The position numbers and the translations under genes were made by a program. Shown piece after piece: positions 17,920 through 27,090 of a stretch of DNA of 44,366 bases. Each line of letters starts with the position of its first letter. Position 1 is the first letter of the stretch. The DNA comes from an uncultured beta proteobacterium. GTDB taxonomy: Bacteria > Pseudomonadota > Gammaproteobacteria > Burkholderiales > Burkholderiaceae. The stretch is from NCBI GenBank assembly GCA_903826775.1, contig CAIKFU010000078.1:1-44366 (forward strand). Reading direction: 5' to 3'. The notes under the pieces were generated by a model, which ran no database searches, was not told where the DNA came from, and saw nothing but the letters and a program-made list of their open reading frames with translations.

Positions 17920-19695
17920 ATGAATGCTCAAGATCGTATAGCTTTAAACCGCTTAATTCAATATTTACGTCCCCATATTGGCTTAATTATTGGTTCCTTG
18001 TTGGCAATGGCTCTAGTGGCTGCTGCCGAGACTGCTATTCCTGCCTTAATGAAGCCTTTACTGGATCGGGGTTTTACTGGGCAATTGAATGGCAAATTAT
18101 GGCAGGTTCCGGTTTTCTTGGTGGGACTGGCATTGGTTAGAAGCTTAGCCCAGTTTTTATCAAATTACCTACTTACTAGTGTGATTTCTGCAGTTTTGCT
18201 GAAACTGCGTCAAGAAATGTTTCATAGTGTTCTCCACGCAACAACTCAATTTTTCCAAAAGAATTCAGCATCAAACCTCATTAATGCGGTAGTTTTTGAG
18301 GTTAACAATGTCCTAACCATTATGGGGACTATGCTGATTAGCTTGGTAAGGGACTCGCTTACAGTAGTTGGTTTGATTGGATATTTGATATACCTGAATT
18401 GGCGTTTGACGTTAGTGGTATTGGTTATTTTTCCTGCTATAGCCTTCATTATGAACAAGATAAATCGGCGTTTGCGCTCGTTAAATCGTGATCAGCAAAG
18501 CTTAACGACAGAACTCGCATATATAGTTGAAGAGTCTGCTGCCGGTTACAAGGTAGTTAAAGTACACGGGGCAGAAAATTATGAAATGCGCCGTTTTATG
18601 GAAAAGGCTGAGCGACTTCGTCAGTTTGGCATTAAATCTGCGGTTGCCGGCGGTTTAAATCAGCCGATAACGCAGTTGATAGCCTCGATGGCTTTATCAG
18701 TCGTCTTGGTTATTGCATTATTGCAGTCTGCTTCTGAGGGAGTGACGGTTGGGGGGTTTGCAGCTTTTATTACTGCAATGATGCTAGTTATTTCACCTCT
18801 TAAGCATCTTGCCGATATTAACCAACCCCTACAAAGGGGGTTGACAGCAGCTGAAATGATTTTTAATTTAATGGATCAGCCAACTGAAGAAGATGAGTCA
18901 AACATAGCTAGCCTAAAGAGCCTCAAAAAATCAAAAGGGGGCATTCGATTTGAGGATGTTTCTTTTTCTTACCAACAGGAAGCGGGTCGGGAAAACGCAC
19001 TTAAGGACATCAATTTATCCATAAGCCCTGGTGAAGTGGTAGCGTTTGTGGGCCCATCTGGCGGAGGTAAGACAACCTTGGTTAGTTTGTTACCGCGTTT
19101 TTATAAGCCAACGGTTGGTCGGATATTGTTGGATGAAATTCCGCTTGAGGAAATTGTGCTATCGGATGTGCGACGACAAATTGCTTTTGTAGGTCAAGAG
19201 GTAATTCTATTTAATGATTCCATTGCAGCAAATGTGGCTTATGGTGCGGTTGCTATTGATGGAATTGATCGGGGAAGGGTGATTGAAGCTCTGGAAGCAG
19301 CCCATCTTGGAGCTTTGATCCGTGAGCTCCCTGAAGGAATTGATACCCAGATTGGCGATAATGGCAATCGACTTTCAGGGGGTCAGCGTCAGCGTTTAGC
19401 TATAGCCCGAGCGATCTATAAAGATGCCCCAATCTTGATATTGGATGAGGCAACATCGGCCTTGGATTCGGAATCCGAGCGTCAAGTACAAGATGCATTA
19501 GAGCGTTTAATGGTCGGTAGAACGACATTGGTGATTGCTCATCGACTTTCAACTATTGAGCATGCCGATCGGATTGTTGTGCTTGAGAATGGACGAGTTG
19601 AGGAGAACGGCTCTCATGATGAGTTAATCAGGAACAATGGATTGTATGCAAATTTACATCGCATTCAATTTTCTGGAGCTACCATTTTTTCTTGA
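17920..19695 (+). CDS. msbA: Lipid A export ABC transporter MsbA
   Basis: MsbA flips lipid A-core across the inner membrane. From the ATG at 17920 (591 residues, the family size) there are six membrane helices in the first ~320 residues, including [22 protein letters not shown] coupling sequence. The nucleotide-binding domain has Walker [10 protein letters not shown] (378-386), signature LSGGQ (485-489), Walker B ending in Asp509-Glu510, and the H-loop IAHRL. In-frame upstream starts (17749 and 17902) would run into the divergent glycosyltransferase, so I exclude them. Its position opposite three LPS-core glycosyltransferases supports the lipid A role over a generic exporter. Confidence 0.94.
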   Translation: MNAQDRIALNRLIQYLRPHIGLIIGSLLAMALVAAAETAIPALMKPLLDRGFTGQLNGKLWQVPVFLVGLALVRSLAQFLSNYLLTSVISAVLLKLRQEMFHSVLHATTQFFQKNSASNLINAVVFEVNNVLTIMGTMLISLVRDSLTVVGLIGYLIYLNWRLTLVVLVIFPAIAFIMNKINRRLRSLNRDQQSLTTELAYIVEESAAGYKVVKVHGAENYEMRRFMEKAERLRQFGIKSAVAGGLNQPITQLIASMALSVVLVIALLQSASEGVTVGGFAAFITAMMLVISPLKHLADINQPLQRGLTAAEMIFNLMDQPTEEDESNIASLKSLKKSKGGIRFEDVSFSYQQEAGRENALKDINLSISPGEVVAFVGPSGGGKTTLVSLLPRFYKPTVGRILLDEIPLEEIVLSDVRRQIAFVGQEVILFNDSIAANVAYGAVAIDGIDRGRVIEALEAAHLGALIRELPEGIDTQIGDNGNRLSGGQRQRLAIARAIYKDAPILILDEATSALDSESERQVQDALERLMVGRTTLVIAHRLSTIEHADRIVVLENGRVEENGSHDELIRNNGLYANLHRIQFSGATIFS

Positions 19696-19696
19696 T

Positions 19697-21160
19697 TTAA
19701 CTTAGAACTATATCGTATTGTTCTTGACGAAAAGATCCTTCAGCCTGAAGGCGAATCGGCTTATTAATGAAATCGCCAAGCATGGCCAAGAACTGATTTT
19801 CTTCCTCAAGAAATACATCGATAACATCAGGGGCTGCCACAATTCGAAATTCTTTAGGATTAAATTGACGATGCTCTCTGACAATTTCCCTCAAAATTTC
19901 ATAGCAGATTGTTTGGGCTGTTTTAACTTCACCTTTGCCGGAGCATGTTGGGCAGGGCTCGCAGGTGATATGGGCTAACGATTCACGAGTTCGTTTACGA
20001 GTCATTTCGACAAGTCCAAGATTCGAGAAAGCATTGACTGTGGTCCTTGCATGATCTCTTTCCAAATTGCGCTTTAACTCATGCATTACAGCTTCTTGAT
20101 GTTCGTTTGTGAGCATATCAATAAAATCAATAATGATGATTCCGCCGAGATTTCGTAGACGCAATTGGCGGGCGATTGATTGAGCCGCCTCCAGATTGGT
20201 TTTGAAGACGGTGTCATCTAGGTTTCTTGCTCCTACAAAGCTACCTGTATTTACGTCAACGGTGGTCATTGATTCAGTTTGATCGATCATCAGGTATCCG
20301 CCCGATTTCAAATCCACGCGCCGACCAAGGGCTTTATTGATTTCCGTATCAATATCGAATAAGTCAAACAAAGCTCGTTCACCACGGTGCAACGAAAGTT
20401 TGTCAATCAAATTTGGCATATAGTTTGCTGCAAACAATTTGAGTTTTTCAAAATTTTCAGCAGAATCAATGCGAATCTGTGTGGTGTCCTCACCAGCAAG
20501 ATCGCGTAATACGCGCTCAGCCAAACTTAAGTCTTGATATAGTAAAAAGGGGGCGGCTTGGTGGTTGACTGCAGAGAGAATTTTTCCCCAAGTGGTTCTT
20601 AGATAACTCATATCGTGCTGAAGTTCAATATCGCTCGCATCTAGGGCGCTTGTCCGAACAATAATCCCACCCTTTTCATCCTCGGGAATTAAGCTAGCTA
20701 AACGGGTTTTGAGGGACTCCCTATCCTCCGGATTATCAATTCTTTGGGAAATGCCAATATGTTTTTCAGGGCCTGAATCTCTGCTCATTTGGGGCAGGTA
20801 AACCAAGTTGCGCCCAGCGATGCTTAACTGTGCAGTTAGGCGAGCACCTTTGGTCCCCAAGGGGTCTTTTAGTACTTGAACTAGTAGGGTTTGTCCTTCG
20901 AATAGCAGTTTTTCAATTTGCGCCGGTGGATTTTGTTGTGATATATCGGCAACATGCATAAATGCCGTGCGCTCAAGGCCAATTTCCACAAATGCTGACT
21001 GCATGCCAGGAAGTACTCTTACTACCTTAGCAAGATAGATGTTGCCAACGATGCCGCGTTGTCGGGTTCGCTCAATTTGAAGTTCCTGCACTGCTCCTTG
21101 TTGAATCAGCGCCACTCGGGTTTCTTGCGGGGTGATATTAATCAGTATTTCTTCTTGCAT
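19697..21160 (-). CDS. rng: Ribonuclease G
   Basis: An endoribonuclease of the RNase E/G family that matures the 5' end of 16S rRNA and degrades mRNA. The 487-residue length is that of RNase G, with no RNase E C-terminal scaffold. An S1 domain lies at about 35-130 (RGIVGNIYLAKVVRVLPGMQSAFVEIG). Catalytic aspartates are probably Asp302 (VDVNTGSFVG) and Asp345 (IIIIDFIDM). The zinc-link Cys403 and Cys406 (CPTCSGKG) mediate dimerisation. It is the last gene of the yebC-to-rng run, placed directly after maf as in many proteobacteria, and converges on msbA with 1 bp between. Confidence 0.95.
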   Translation of the reverse strand: MQEEILINITPQETRVALIQQGAVQELQIERTRQRGIVGNIYLAKVVRVLPGMQSAFVEIGLERTAFMHVADISQQNPPAQIEKLLFEGQTLLVQVLKDPLGTKGARLTAQLSIAGRNLVYLPQMSRDSGPEKHIGISQRIDNPEDRESLKTRLASLIPEDEKGGIIVRTSALDASDIELQHDMSYLRTTWGKILSAVNHQAAPFLLYQDLSLAERVLRDLAGEDTTQIRIDSAENFEKLKLFAANYMPNLIDKLSLHRGERALFDLFDIDTEINKALGRRVDLKSGGYLMIDQTESMTTVDVNTGSFVGARNLDDTVFKTNLEAAQSIARQLRLRNLGGIIIIDFIDMLTNEHQEAVMHELKRNLERDHARTTVNAFSNLGLVEMTRKRTRESLAHITCEPCPTCSGKGEVKTAQTICYEILREIVREHRQFNPKEFRIVAAPDVIDVFLEEENQFLAMLGDFINKPIRLQAEGSFRQEQYDIVLS

Positions 21161-21187
21161 ATGTAATTATTGGTGATTTAATAGATT

Positions 21188-21826
21188 TTAGGGATTGGTC
21201 AATAATGGACAAACAACATTTAGATTAATTAGTAATTGACTTGTCTCGTAAAGCGGAAGCCCCATGATACCGCTATAACTCCCTTGAATTGATCGTATTA
21301 AGGCACCACCTAACCCTTGAATTCCATATCCCCCCGCCTTGCCGAAAGGTTCTTTGCTTGAAATATAAGAGGCAATTTGTTGTTCTGATAGAGTGCCAAA
21401 TTCGACTTCTGAAGTTTGTATAAAAACTACTGGGGTCTCTTGTATGTCGTGAAGGACGGCAACGCACGTGAGTACCTGATGGCGTTTTCCGCTCAATATT
21501 TTTAACATTCGGTATGCATCCCCTTCATCTATTGGTTTGCCTAGGATTTCAGCGAAAGGGATGCCTCCCAGACTAACTGTGGTATCGGCGCTAAGAATTG
21601 GCGCCCAAGGAACACCCTTTTCCCTCCAGCGGTTTTTTGCTGCCTCGCATTTGATTAAGGTTACTCGCTTCACATAGGTTTGGGCTTTTTCATTTTCTAG
21701 TGGAGTCTCAAGGGATTCGGTGTCTTCACCAAATTCGGGAGTTAGCAGTTCAAATCGGATTCCGATTTGTTTTAGGAGTTCTTGGCGTCTTGGGCTTTGG
21801 GAGGCAAGATAAATAAATGGGTACAT
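21188..21826 (-). CDS. maf: Maf family nucleoside triphosphate pyrophosphatase
   Basis: A 212-residue Maf-like protein, likely the YhdE-type dTTP/UTP pyrophosphatase that hydrolyses canonical or modified NTPs to monophosphates. The opening LASQSPRRQELLKQIG carries the conserved SxRR motif. SADTTVSLGG with the catalytic Asp, LGKPIDEGDAYRMLKILSGKRHQV, and EPFGKAGGYGIQGLGGALI with SYSGIMGLPLYET complete the fold. Adjacent rng and rlmH match the common order. Distinguishing the YhdE from the YceF subtype rests on overall resemblance and its rng neighbour, so that is less sure. Confidence 0.93.
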   Translation of the reverse strand: MYPFIYLASQSPRRQELLKQIGIRFELLTPEFGEDTESLETPLENEKAQTYVKRVTLIKCEAAKNRWREKGVPWAPILSADTTVSLGGIPFAEILGKPIDEGDAYRMLKILSGKRHQVLTCVAVLHDIQETPVVFIQTSEVEFGTLSEQQIASYISSKEPFGKAGGYGIQGLGGALIRSIQGSYSGIMGLPLYETSQLLINLNVVCPLLTNP

Positions 21827-21845
21827 GGGCTTAGGCTTTAACGAG

Positions 21846-22289
21846 TTATTCTCGATGATAGGGGTGTCCTTGCAAAATGGTCCATGCCCTATATAGTTGC
21901 TCAGTTAAAACAATTCGTGCCATGGCATGGGGTAGGGTAAAGCTTGATAGGCGCCATATTTCTTGAGCGCTCCGCTTAAGGTTTGAGTCTAACCCATCCG
22001 CTCCTCCAATTAGGAAGGCGACATCAGTACCTTCTTGTCTCCAACTGGTTAGTTGGGTTGCTAGATTTTGGGTTGTCTGGTCTTTTCCATGTTCGTCAAG
22101 CGCAATAACATGCGCTCCTTTTGGAATTGCGGCAGATATTTTTATTGCCTCTTTGGAAGTGGTTAAATCCGGTTTTATTTCTTTAATTTCAATGGTGCAG
22201 TCATTAGGCATTCGCTTAATGTAGTCACGAGTTGCTGTTGTTACCCATTCTGGCATCCGATGTCCAACCGAGAGAATCGTGAGACGCAT
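21846..22289 (-). CDS. rlmH: 23S rRNA (pseudouridine1915-N3)-methyltransferase RlmH
   Basis: RlmH is a SPOUT methyltransferase that methylates pseudouridine 1915 in helix 69 of 23S rRNA. The ATG at 22289 gives 147 residues beginning MRLTILSVGHRMPEWV, which matches the known N-terminus of the family; a TTG at 22301 would add four residues. The knot region shows VIALDEHGKDQTTQNLA, FLIGGADGLD and the C-terminal PHAMARIVLTEQLYRAWTILQGHPYHRE, with the final Tyr-His characteristic of RlmH. It follows rsfS by 17 bp, the conserved pair acting on mature ribosomes. Confidence 0.97.
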   Translation of the reverse strand: MRLTILSVGHRMPEWVTTATRDYIKRMPNDCTIEIKEIKPDLTTSKEAIKISAAIPKGAHVIALDEHGKDQTTQNLATQLTSWRQEGTDVAFLIGGADGLDSNLKRSAQEIWRLSSFTLPHAMARIVLTEQLYRAWTILQGHPYHRE

Positions 22290-22306
22290 TTCAGAGTGCA
22301 ATCTTC

Positions 22307-22699
22307 CTAGTAATCAATGTCTTCGGATTCGCTGGCTTTAACCAAACCTTTGGTGTTTGCAAGTTTAACGCGGACGGGTTTGGATCCCCACATTCCTTCT
22401 AATTGGTAATAGGAGCGTAGAGTGGGTTGTAAGATATGAACAACAATATCGCCACAATCGACTAAAACCCATTCGCCAGTTTCAAGACCTTCAACAGATA
22501 TAATCTCCCCGCCTTTGGCACAGACATCTTCTTTAACGGACATGGCAAGGGAGCGAGTTTGTCGGTTGCTTGAACCTGTTGCAATGATGACTCGATCAAA
22601 TAATTCGCTTAATTTGGTGGTGTCATAAACACGAATATCTTGTGCTTTAACATCCTCTAGTGCATCGATAATGACGCGTTGTAATTTACGTAGTTCCAT
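22307..22699 (-). CDS. rsfS: Ribosomal silencing factor RsfS
   Basis: RsfS (Iojap/YbeB family) binds ribosomal protein L14 (uL14) and blocks subunit joining under starvation. The 130-residue protein contains ALEDVKAQDIRVYDTTKLSELFDRVIIATGSSNRQ-type sequence across residues 13-47 and GLETGEWVLVDCGDIVVHI at about 80-98, both typical, followed by the Tyr/Leu/Glu-rich end (SYYQLEGMW). It sits between nadD and rlmH, the order seen widely in proteobacteria. The start ATG at 22699 gives the usual N-terminus. Confidence 0.96.
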   Translation of the reverse strand: MELRKLQRVIIDALEDVKAQDIRVYDTTKLSELFDRVIIATGSSNRQTRSLAMSVKEDVCAKGGEIISVEGLETGEWVLVDCGDIVVHILQPTLRSYYQLEGMWGSKPVRVKLANTKGLVKASESEDIDY

Positions 22700-22735
22700 G
22701 GTTTCTCAGTTGAATATAGGGTGATCTTATCTGGA

Positions 22736-23434
22736 TTATTTATATATGCCCAGATTTTTTATAAGTTCAAATACTTTTGGGGGTACGCCCTCATTTTTAC
22801 CATTTGCCTCGTTAATAGTGGTTGATTGAAGAAAACTTTGCCTTAACTTGGTGGATGAGAGGTCAATTGATAAGCTTTTATCAAAATAGATTAATCCCGC
22901 TGGGGTTTCCCCAAGTTTTTTTGCATCCGCAGTTTGTTTTTGAAGCAATAGCTTTCCAATGGGCGATTCGGGGTTGATATCAAGGGTATGCTGTGGACGA
23001 TTGGCAACGGCAAGATTAATAAAATGCAATAAATCACGCCAATCGTGCCAGGTTGGCAAGTTTAAAAATGAGTCAGCACCCATAAGCCAAATTATGCTGG
23101 CTGTTGGGCCGAGTTTTTCACGTAAAAGTTTTGCCGTATCTATTGTGTAACTAGATCCAGTGCGTTTGATTTCAGTATCGTCAACAAGAACTTTTGTGCT
23201 TGTATGACTCTGTATTAAAAGTCCTTTCAATTCTTCAGAAGCTGCCTCAGTTAATTGATAGCGAATTTTTGCTGGGGTGATATGAGGACTTTTTTGCCAT
23301 GGGTCACCAGTTGGTATCCAAATGAGCTGATCCAACTGAAATAAGTTTGAAAAATAACTTGCTAGCAGAATATGACCCCAGTGCGGGGGATCAAAAGTTC
23401 CACCTAATATTCCAATTTTCTGCTTATCGTTCAA
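22736..23434 (-). CDS. nadD: Nicotinate-nucleotide adenylyltransferase NadD
   Basis: NadD adenylates nicotinate mononucleotide in NAD synthesis. The 232-residue product begins with IGILGGTFDPPHWGH (7-21), the nucleotidyltransferase signature with His18 and His21, and has WLMGADSFLNLPTWHDW and the LSSTKLRQ motif (an ISSTxxR equivalent) near the C-terminus. There is no in-frame ATG before the GGTFDP motif. The start is a TTG at 23434 only 1 bp after the hemF TAA, with no evident Shine-Dalgarno, so translation probably depends on ribosomes finishing hemF. Confidence 0.94.
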   Translation of the reverse strand: MNDKQKIGILGGTFDPPHWGHILLASYFSNLFQLDQLIWIPTGDPWQKSPHITPAKIRYQLTEAASEELKGLLIQSHTSTKVLVDDTEIKRTGSSYTIDTAKLLREKLGPTASIIWLMGADSFLNLPTWHDWRDLLHFINLAVANRPQHTLDINPESPIGKLLLQKQTADAKKLGETPAGLIYFDKSLSIDLSSTKLRQSFLQSTTINEANGKNEGVPPKVFELIKNLGIYK

Positions 23435-23435
23435 A

Positions 23436-24389
23436 TTAGGTCAACCAGTTTCTTGGCTTAAGGTAATAGTTGTACAGTTTTGCCTCTGGAGTACCAGGCT
23501 CGGGGTGCCAGTTATAGCGCCAAGTAACAACAGGTGGCATTGACATCAAAATGGACTCCGATCTGCCTCCGGACTGCAATCCAAAAATAGTTCCCCTATC
23601 AAATATGAGATTGTATTCAACATATCGACCACGTCGGTATTCTTGAAATGATTTTTCTTCAGGTGTGAATTTTTCTAAATATCGTCTCTCAAGAATAGGC
23701 AGATAAGCATCTATAAATGCATTGCCTACAGAGCGGACTACGCTAAAGCATTCTTCAAAACTAAGTGCATTAAAATCATCGAAAAATATACCGCCAATTC
23801 CACGAGGCTCATTGCGGTGTTTTAAATAAAAATATTCATCGCACCACTTTTTAAAGCGAGGGTACAAATCCTCTCCATGGCCGTCTAGTGCATTCTTTGC
23901 GGTTTGATGAAAGTGTCTACAGTCTTCGTCGTATCCATAGTAGGGCGTGAGATCAAAGCCGCCACCAAACCACCAAATGGGGTCTTTATTTGGTGCCTGA
24001 GCAATGAAACATCGAACATTCATATGCGTGGTTGGAGCCTTGGGATTGTGAGGATGAAATACCAGTGAGACACCCATGGCTTCAAATGTTCGCCCAGCCA
24101 CTTCAGGTCGGTTTTGAGTGGCAGATGCAGGCATTGCGTGTCCGCGAACATGCGAAAAACCAATACCCCCTTTCTCAAGAATATTGCCACCTTCTAGAAT
24201 GCAGGTTCTTCCAGAGCCTTGTAGCTTGCTATCGGGGGGTTTATCCCAAACATCAACAGCAAAAGATTTTCCATCTAGCGCGCTAAAAGTTGAGACGATA
24301 GTATTTTGTAAGGCTAAAAAATATTCCTTAACAATTTGTATGTCAATTTTTTCTGAGGGCTGGGTTTTTGAAGGTGTTGTATGTTCCAA
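23436..24389 (-). CDS. hemF: Oxygen-dependent coproporphyrinogen III oxidase HemF
   Basis: HemF converts coproporphyrinogen III to protoporphyrinogen IX using O2 in haem synthesis, in the cytosol. The 317-residue protein shows the family motifs [58 protein letters not shown] and [38 protein letters not shown] sequence. It is slightly longer than E. coli HemF (299). No suitable ATG exists upstream of the conserved region, so the TTG at 24389 (12 bp past purD) is taken as start. An aerobic-type haem enzyme fits an oxygenated habitat. Confidence 0.95.
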   Translation of the reverse strand: MEHTTPSKTQPSEKIDIQIVKEYFLALQNTIVSTFSALDGKSFAVDVWDKPPDSKLQGSGRTCILEGGNILEKGGIGFSHVRGHAMPASATQNRPEVAGRTFEAMGVSLVFHPHNPKAPTTHMNVRCFIAQAPNKDPIWWFGGGFDLTPYYGYDEDCRHFHQTAKNALDGHGEDLYPRFKKWCDEYFYLKHRNEPRGIGGIFFDDFNALSFEECFSVVRSVGNAFIDAYLPILERRYLEKFTPEEKSFQEYRRGRYVEYNLIFDRGTIFGLQSGGRSESILMSMPPVVTWRYNWHPEPGTPEAKLYNYYLKPRNWLT

Positions 24390-24401
24390 GATGGACTCGG
24401 T

Positions 24402-25679
24402 TTACTTAATAGCGTGATAGCCGATGTCTTTGCGAAATTGCATGCCATCAAAATGAACATTTTCAATGGCGGCGTAAGCTTTTTGCTGAGCTGCACGAAC
24501 GGTATCAGCAAGTCCAACAACACACATGACTCGTCCTCCTGAAGTTACCAATTTGCCATTTTGAAATTGGGTACCAGCATGAAAAATGAGCTGGTCTTCT
24601 GTATCGATGGGCATACCGGTAATTTCATCTCCAGTTCTGGGGTGGTCAGGATAGTTAAATGCTGCCAAGACAACACCAAGTGCAGTTCGACGATCCCATT
24701 CAAGATTGATTTCGTCTAATTTTCCATCAACTGCAAAGTCAAGAGCATAAACTAAATCGCTGCGTAGTCGAGCCATAATCGGTTGCGTTTCAGGATCACC
24801 CATACGACAGTTAAATTCAAGCGTCTTGATTGTTCCGTTTGGACTAATCATTAATCCGGCATATAAAAAACCCGTATATGGAATTCCATCGGAGGCCATA
24901 CCTTTTACGGTAGGAATAATTACCTCTCTTAATGCGCGTGCATGAATTTCGGGTGTAACAACCGGTGCGGGGGAGTAAGCGCCCATCCCGCCTGTATTTG
25001 GCCCCTGATCTGCATCGAGTAAGCGTTTGTGGTCTTGGCTGGTAGCCAGCGCCAAGACATTTTTTCCATCCACTAAGACGATAAAACTAGCTTCTTCACC
25101 GGAGAGAAATTCCTCAATTACTACTCTGGCTCCGGCACCGCCAAATTTGTTATCGGATAGCATCATTTCTACTGCTGCATGAGCTTCATCAAGTCCCATT
25201 GCAACTACAACTCCTTTTCCGGCAGCAAGACCATCAGCTTTAATGACGATTGGCGCCCCTTTTTCGTTAAGGTAGGCGTGGGCATCTTGTGCATTTGAGA
25301 AGGTTTTGTAATCGGCAGTGGGGATTCCGTGACGTTTCATAAAAGCCTTGGAAAAATCCTTAGAGGATTCCAATTGTGCTGCAAGCCTTGTGGGCCCAAA
25401 AATTCTTAAGCCTTCATTGCGGAATACATCAACAATTCCTGCAGCCAGTGGCGCCTCTGGACCAACGACTGTTAAATGAATTTTTTCTCGCTTTGCAAAA
25501 TTAGCCAATTCAAAAAGATCGGTGATTGGTAGGTTTTCAATTCCTCCTAATTGCTGCTTTGCTGTCGCGGTCCCGCCATTACCAGGAGCTACATAAACTT
25601 TATGAACTTGATCTGATTGGGCTAATTTCCAGGCTAACGCATGCTCACGTCCGCCCGATCCGATTAATAGTATTTTCAT
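24402..25679 (-). CDS. purD: Phosphoribosylamine-glycine ligase PurD
   Basis: PurD makes glycinamide ribonucleotide (GAR), the second step of purine synthesis. The 425-residue protein has the N-terminal MKILLIGSGGREHALAWKLAQ, the GPEAPLAAGIVD region, the ATP-grasp domain (about 100-325) with IKADGLAAGKGVVVA, the stretch QDHKRLLDADQGPNTGGMGAYSP, and LEFNCRMGDPETQ. Length and motif order are normal. It lies between yebC (33 bp upstream) and hemF (12 bp downstream) in the minus-strand run. Confidence 0.97.
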   Translation of the reverse strand: MKILLIGSGGREHALAWKLAQSDQVHKVYVAPGNGGTATAKQQLGGIENLPITDLFELANFAKREKIHLTVVGPEAPLAAGIVDVFRNEGLRIFGPTRLAAQLESSKDFSKAFMKRHGIPTADYKTFSNAQDAHAYLNEKGAPIVIKADGLAAGKGVVVAMGLDEAHAAVEMMLSDNKFGGAGARVVIEEFLSGEEASFIVLVDGKNVLALATSQDHKRLLDADQGPNTGGMGAYSPAPVVTPEIHARALREVIIPTVKGMASDGIPYTGFLYAGLMISPNGTIKTLEFNCRMGDPETQPIMARLRSDLVYALDFAVDGKLDEINLEWDRRTALGVVLAAFNYPDHPRTGDEITGMPIDTEDQLIFHAGTQFQNGKLVTSGGRVMCVVGLADTVRAAQQKAYAAIENVHFDGMQFRKDIGYHAIK

Positions 25680-25712
25680 AACTAGGTTCTGAGCTGGCCT
25701 ATTGATAAGTGA

Positions 25713-26432
25713 TTAAAAAACTGCATTGGTAAATACATCTTGGACATCGTCTAAATTTTCCAGCGCTTCTAATAGTTTTTGCATGCTTTCAGCTTGCCCT
25801 CCTTCTAGGGCAATTTCATTTTCTGGGCGCATTGCAATGGTAGCAAGCTCTGCTTTAAATCCTGCTTTATTAAGTGCATCTTGTATTTTTGAGAAGTCAG
25901 AAACTGGCGTTAGCACCTCAATTGCTCCATCCTCATGCGTTATGACATCTTCCGCTCCAGCGTCAAGGCCAACTTCCATTATCCGATCTTCATTTGTGCC
26001 CGGGGCAAATAGCATTTGACCGCAATGCTTAAATAGGAAAGCCACGGAACCTTCGGCTCCCATATTCCCGCCATTCTTAGTAAAGGCATGGCGTACTTCA
26101 GCAACAGTGCGGGTGCGATTATCGGTCATGCAATCGACAATGATCGCTGCTCCATTAATGCCATAGCCCTCATAACGAATCTCTTCGTAATGGACCCCCT
26201 CAAGGGATCCCGCCCCTCTTTGGATTGCCCTTTGGACATTGTCGTTTGGCATATTCGCATCTTTTGCTTTATCTACAGCAAGGCGAAGACGTGGATTGGT
26301 AGCAAGATCCCCCCCTCCAAGCTTAGAGGCAACGGTGATTTCTTTAATTAGTTTGGTCCAAATCTTGCCGCGTTTTTCGTCTTGACGACCTTTACGGTGT
26401 TGAATATTAGCCCATTTTGAATGGCCAGCCAT
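25713..26432 (-). CDS. yebC: YebC/PmpR family translation or transcription factor
   Basis: A 239-residue YebC/TACO1-family protein, opening [31 protein letters not shown] sequence across residues 1-27, with the acidic C-terminal domains ([15 protein letters not shown] and [15 protein letters not shown]). Members were long annotated as DNA-binding regulators; recent work places some at the ribosome, easing stalling at proline runs. It is the first gene of an eight-gene minus-strand run, with a 16-bp perfect palindrome between its upstream region and a Shine-Dalgarno AAAGGA 9 nt before the ATG. Confidence 0.95.
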   Translation of the reverse strand: MAGHSKWANIQHRKGRQDEKRGKIWTKLIKEITVASKLGGGDLATNPRLRLAVDKAKDANMPNDNVQRAIQRGAGSLEGVHYEEIRYEGYGINGAAIIVDCMTDNRTRTVAEVRHAFTKNGGNMGAEGSVAFLFKHCGQMLFAPGTNEDRIMEVGLDAGAEDVITHEDGAIEVLTPVSDFSKIQDALNKAGFKAELATIAMRPENEIALEGGQAESMQKLLEALENLDDVQDVFTNAVF

Positions 26433-26689
26433 GCAGATAGATCCTTTAGATTGGTTTCGATCGAAACCCTAATTTTAGGCAAAATATCGTTGCTTAAGCC
26501 AAAAATCATATAAATAACGTTTAATTTAACAAAATCATGATTAACTAGCCAATGATGATTTTAGGCAAGATTGGACAATAACCCATATTTAATCGATGAA
26601 GGTTTTCAAGAACAGGGAATAAGCTCCTCATTTTTGTTAAACTTTCACCTCTTCATGGTTTCCTATGGTTTTTTACAGGAAGCACACCT
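26433..26689. other. Intergenic region between yebC and tRNA-Leu
   Basis: This 257-bp AT-rich stretch carries the yebC leader palindrome and an 11-bp direct repeat ATTTTAGGCAA at 26472-26482 and 26558-26568. Short plus-strand ORFs (7-14 codons) lack ribosome binding sites. It must contain the yebC promoter (minus) and the tRNA-Leu promoter (plus; TATGGT at 26664-26669 is a possible weak -10), but neither has convincing hexamer pairs. Confidence 0.5.
26453..26468. promoter_or_regulatory. 16-bp perfect palindrome upstream of yebC
   Basis: GGTTTCGATCGAAACC reads identically on both strands and lies 20 bp before the yebC ATG, just ahead of its Shine-Dalgarno. It could be a protein-binding site or, in RNA, a 6-bp hairpin with a GATC loop. 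No known operator was recognised. Confidence 0.55.
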
Positions 26690-26774
26690 GCCTCGGTGAT
26701 GGAATTGGTAGACGTGCCGGACTCAAAATCCGGTGCCGCAAGGCGTGTCGGTTCGAGTCCGACCCGAGGCACCA
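26690..26774 (+). tRNA. tRNA-Leu (anticodon CAA)
   Basis: An 85-nt class II tRNA with acceptor GCCTCGG / CCGAGGC, discriminator A and encoded CCA. The anticodon stem CCGGA / TCCGG encloses loop CTCAAAA with anticodon CAA, reading UUG leucine codons. A short variable arm (TGCCGCAAGGCGT) and T-arm GTTCGAGTC are intact. It is single, between yebC and the acetyltransferase gene. Confidence 0.97.
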
Positions 26775-27057
26775 TTTATTTATGGCTAAAACCCCTAATG
26801 TTTTTAAAAACGTGATTTAGGGCTTATAAATGATTCCGAGAATTCACAATTAACGAAATGATTTGAAATCAATTTTTTATTATCAGGTTGGATATTTTTC
26901 CTAAGGTGATATTTGGATAGTTAAAAAAATTATTTCCACCAAATAGGAAAAAAAGACGTTTACTAATATTTTTATAAAGGTGGCTTTTATTCAAACCTTC
27001 GAGAATAAATTGTTTTAAATCAAACACAGTAACCTCAAGTTCAAGGATACTTAGAAA
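26775..27057. other. AT-rich region between tRNA-Leu and the acetyltransferase gene
   Basis: About 280 bp with no convincing gene. It holds an imperfect hairpin just after the tRNA (CCCTAA 26793-26798 with TTAGGG 26817-26822, enclosing GTTTTTAAAAAC), without a clean T-run. Further in are a 13-bp symmetric element TGATTTGAAATCA (26859-26871) and a 7-bp inverted repeat TATTTGG / CCAAATA (26910-26916 and 26939-26945). These could be regulator sites for the downstream gene. No riboswitch was recognised. Confidence 0.4.
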
Positions 27058-27090
27058 ATGCAGTTATTTGCACTTAAATCCTATGGATAA
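27058..27090 (+). CDS. Candidate 10-codon upstream ORF (leader peptide)
   Basis: An ATG at 27058 preceded by AAGGA (27043-27047, 10 nt spacing) opens a frame encoding MQLFALKSYG and ending at TAA 27088-27090. The ATG of the acetyltransferase gene (27083) lies inside its last codons in another frame, an 8-bp overlap. The larger gene has no ribosome binding site of its own nearby, so it may be translated by re-initiation. Too short to support by coding signal alone. Confidence 0.35.
   Translation: MQLFALKSYG

Noticed and set aside
26782..26820. 12-codon frame MAKTPNVFKNVI just after tRNA-Leu
   Set aside because: No ribosome binding site at proper distance, very short, and it overlaps a hairpin-like element; most likely chance.
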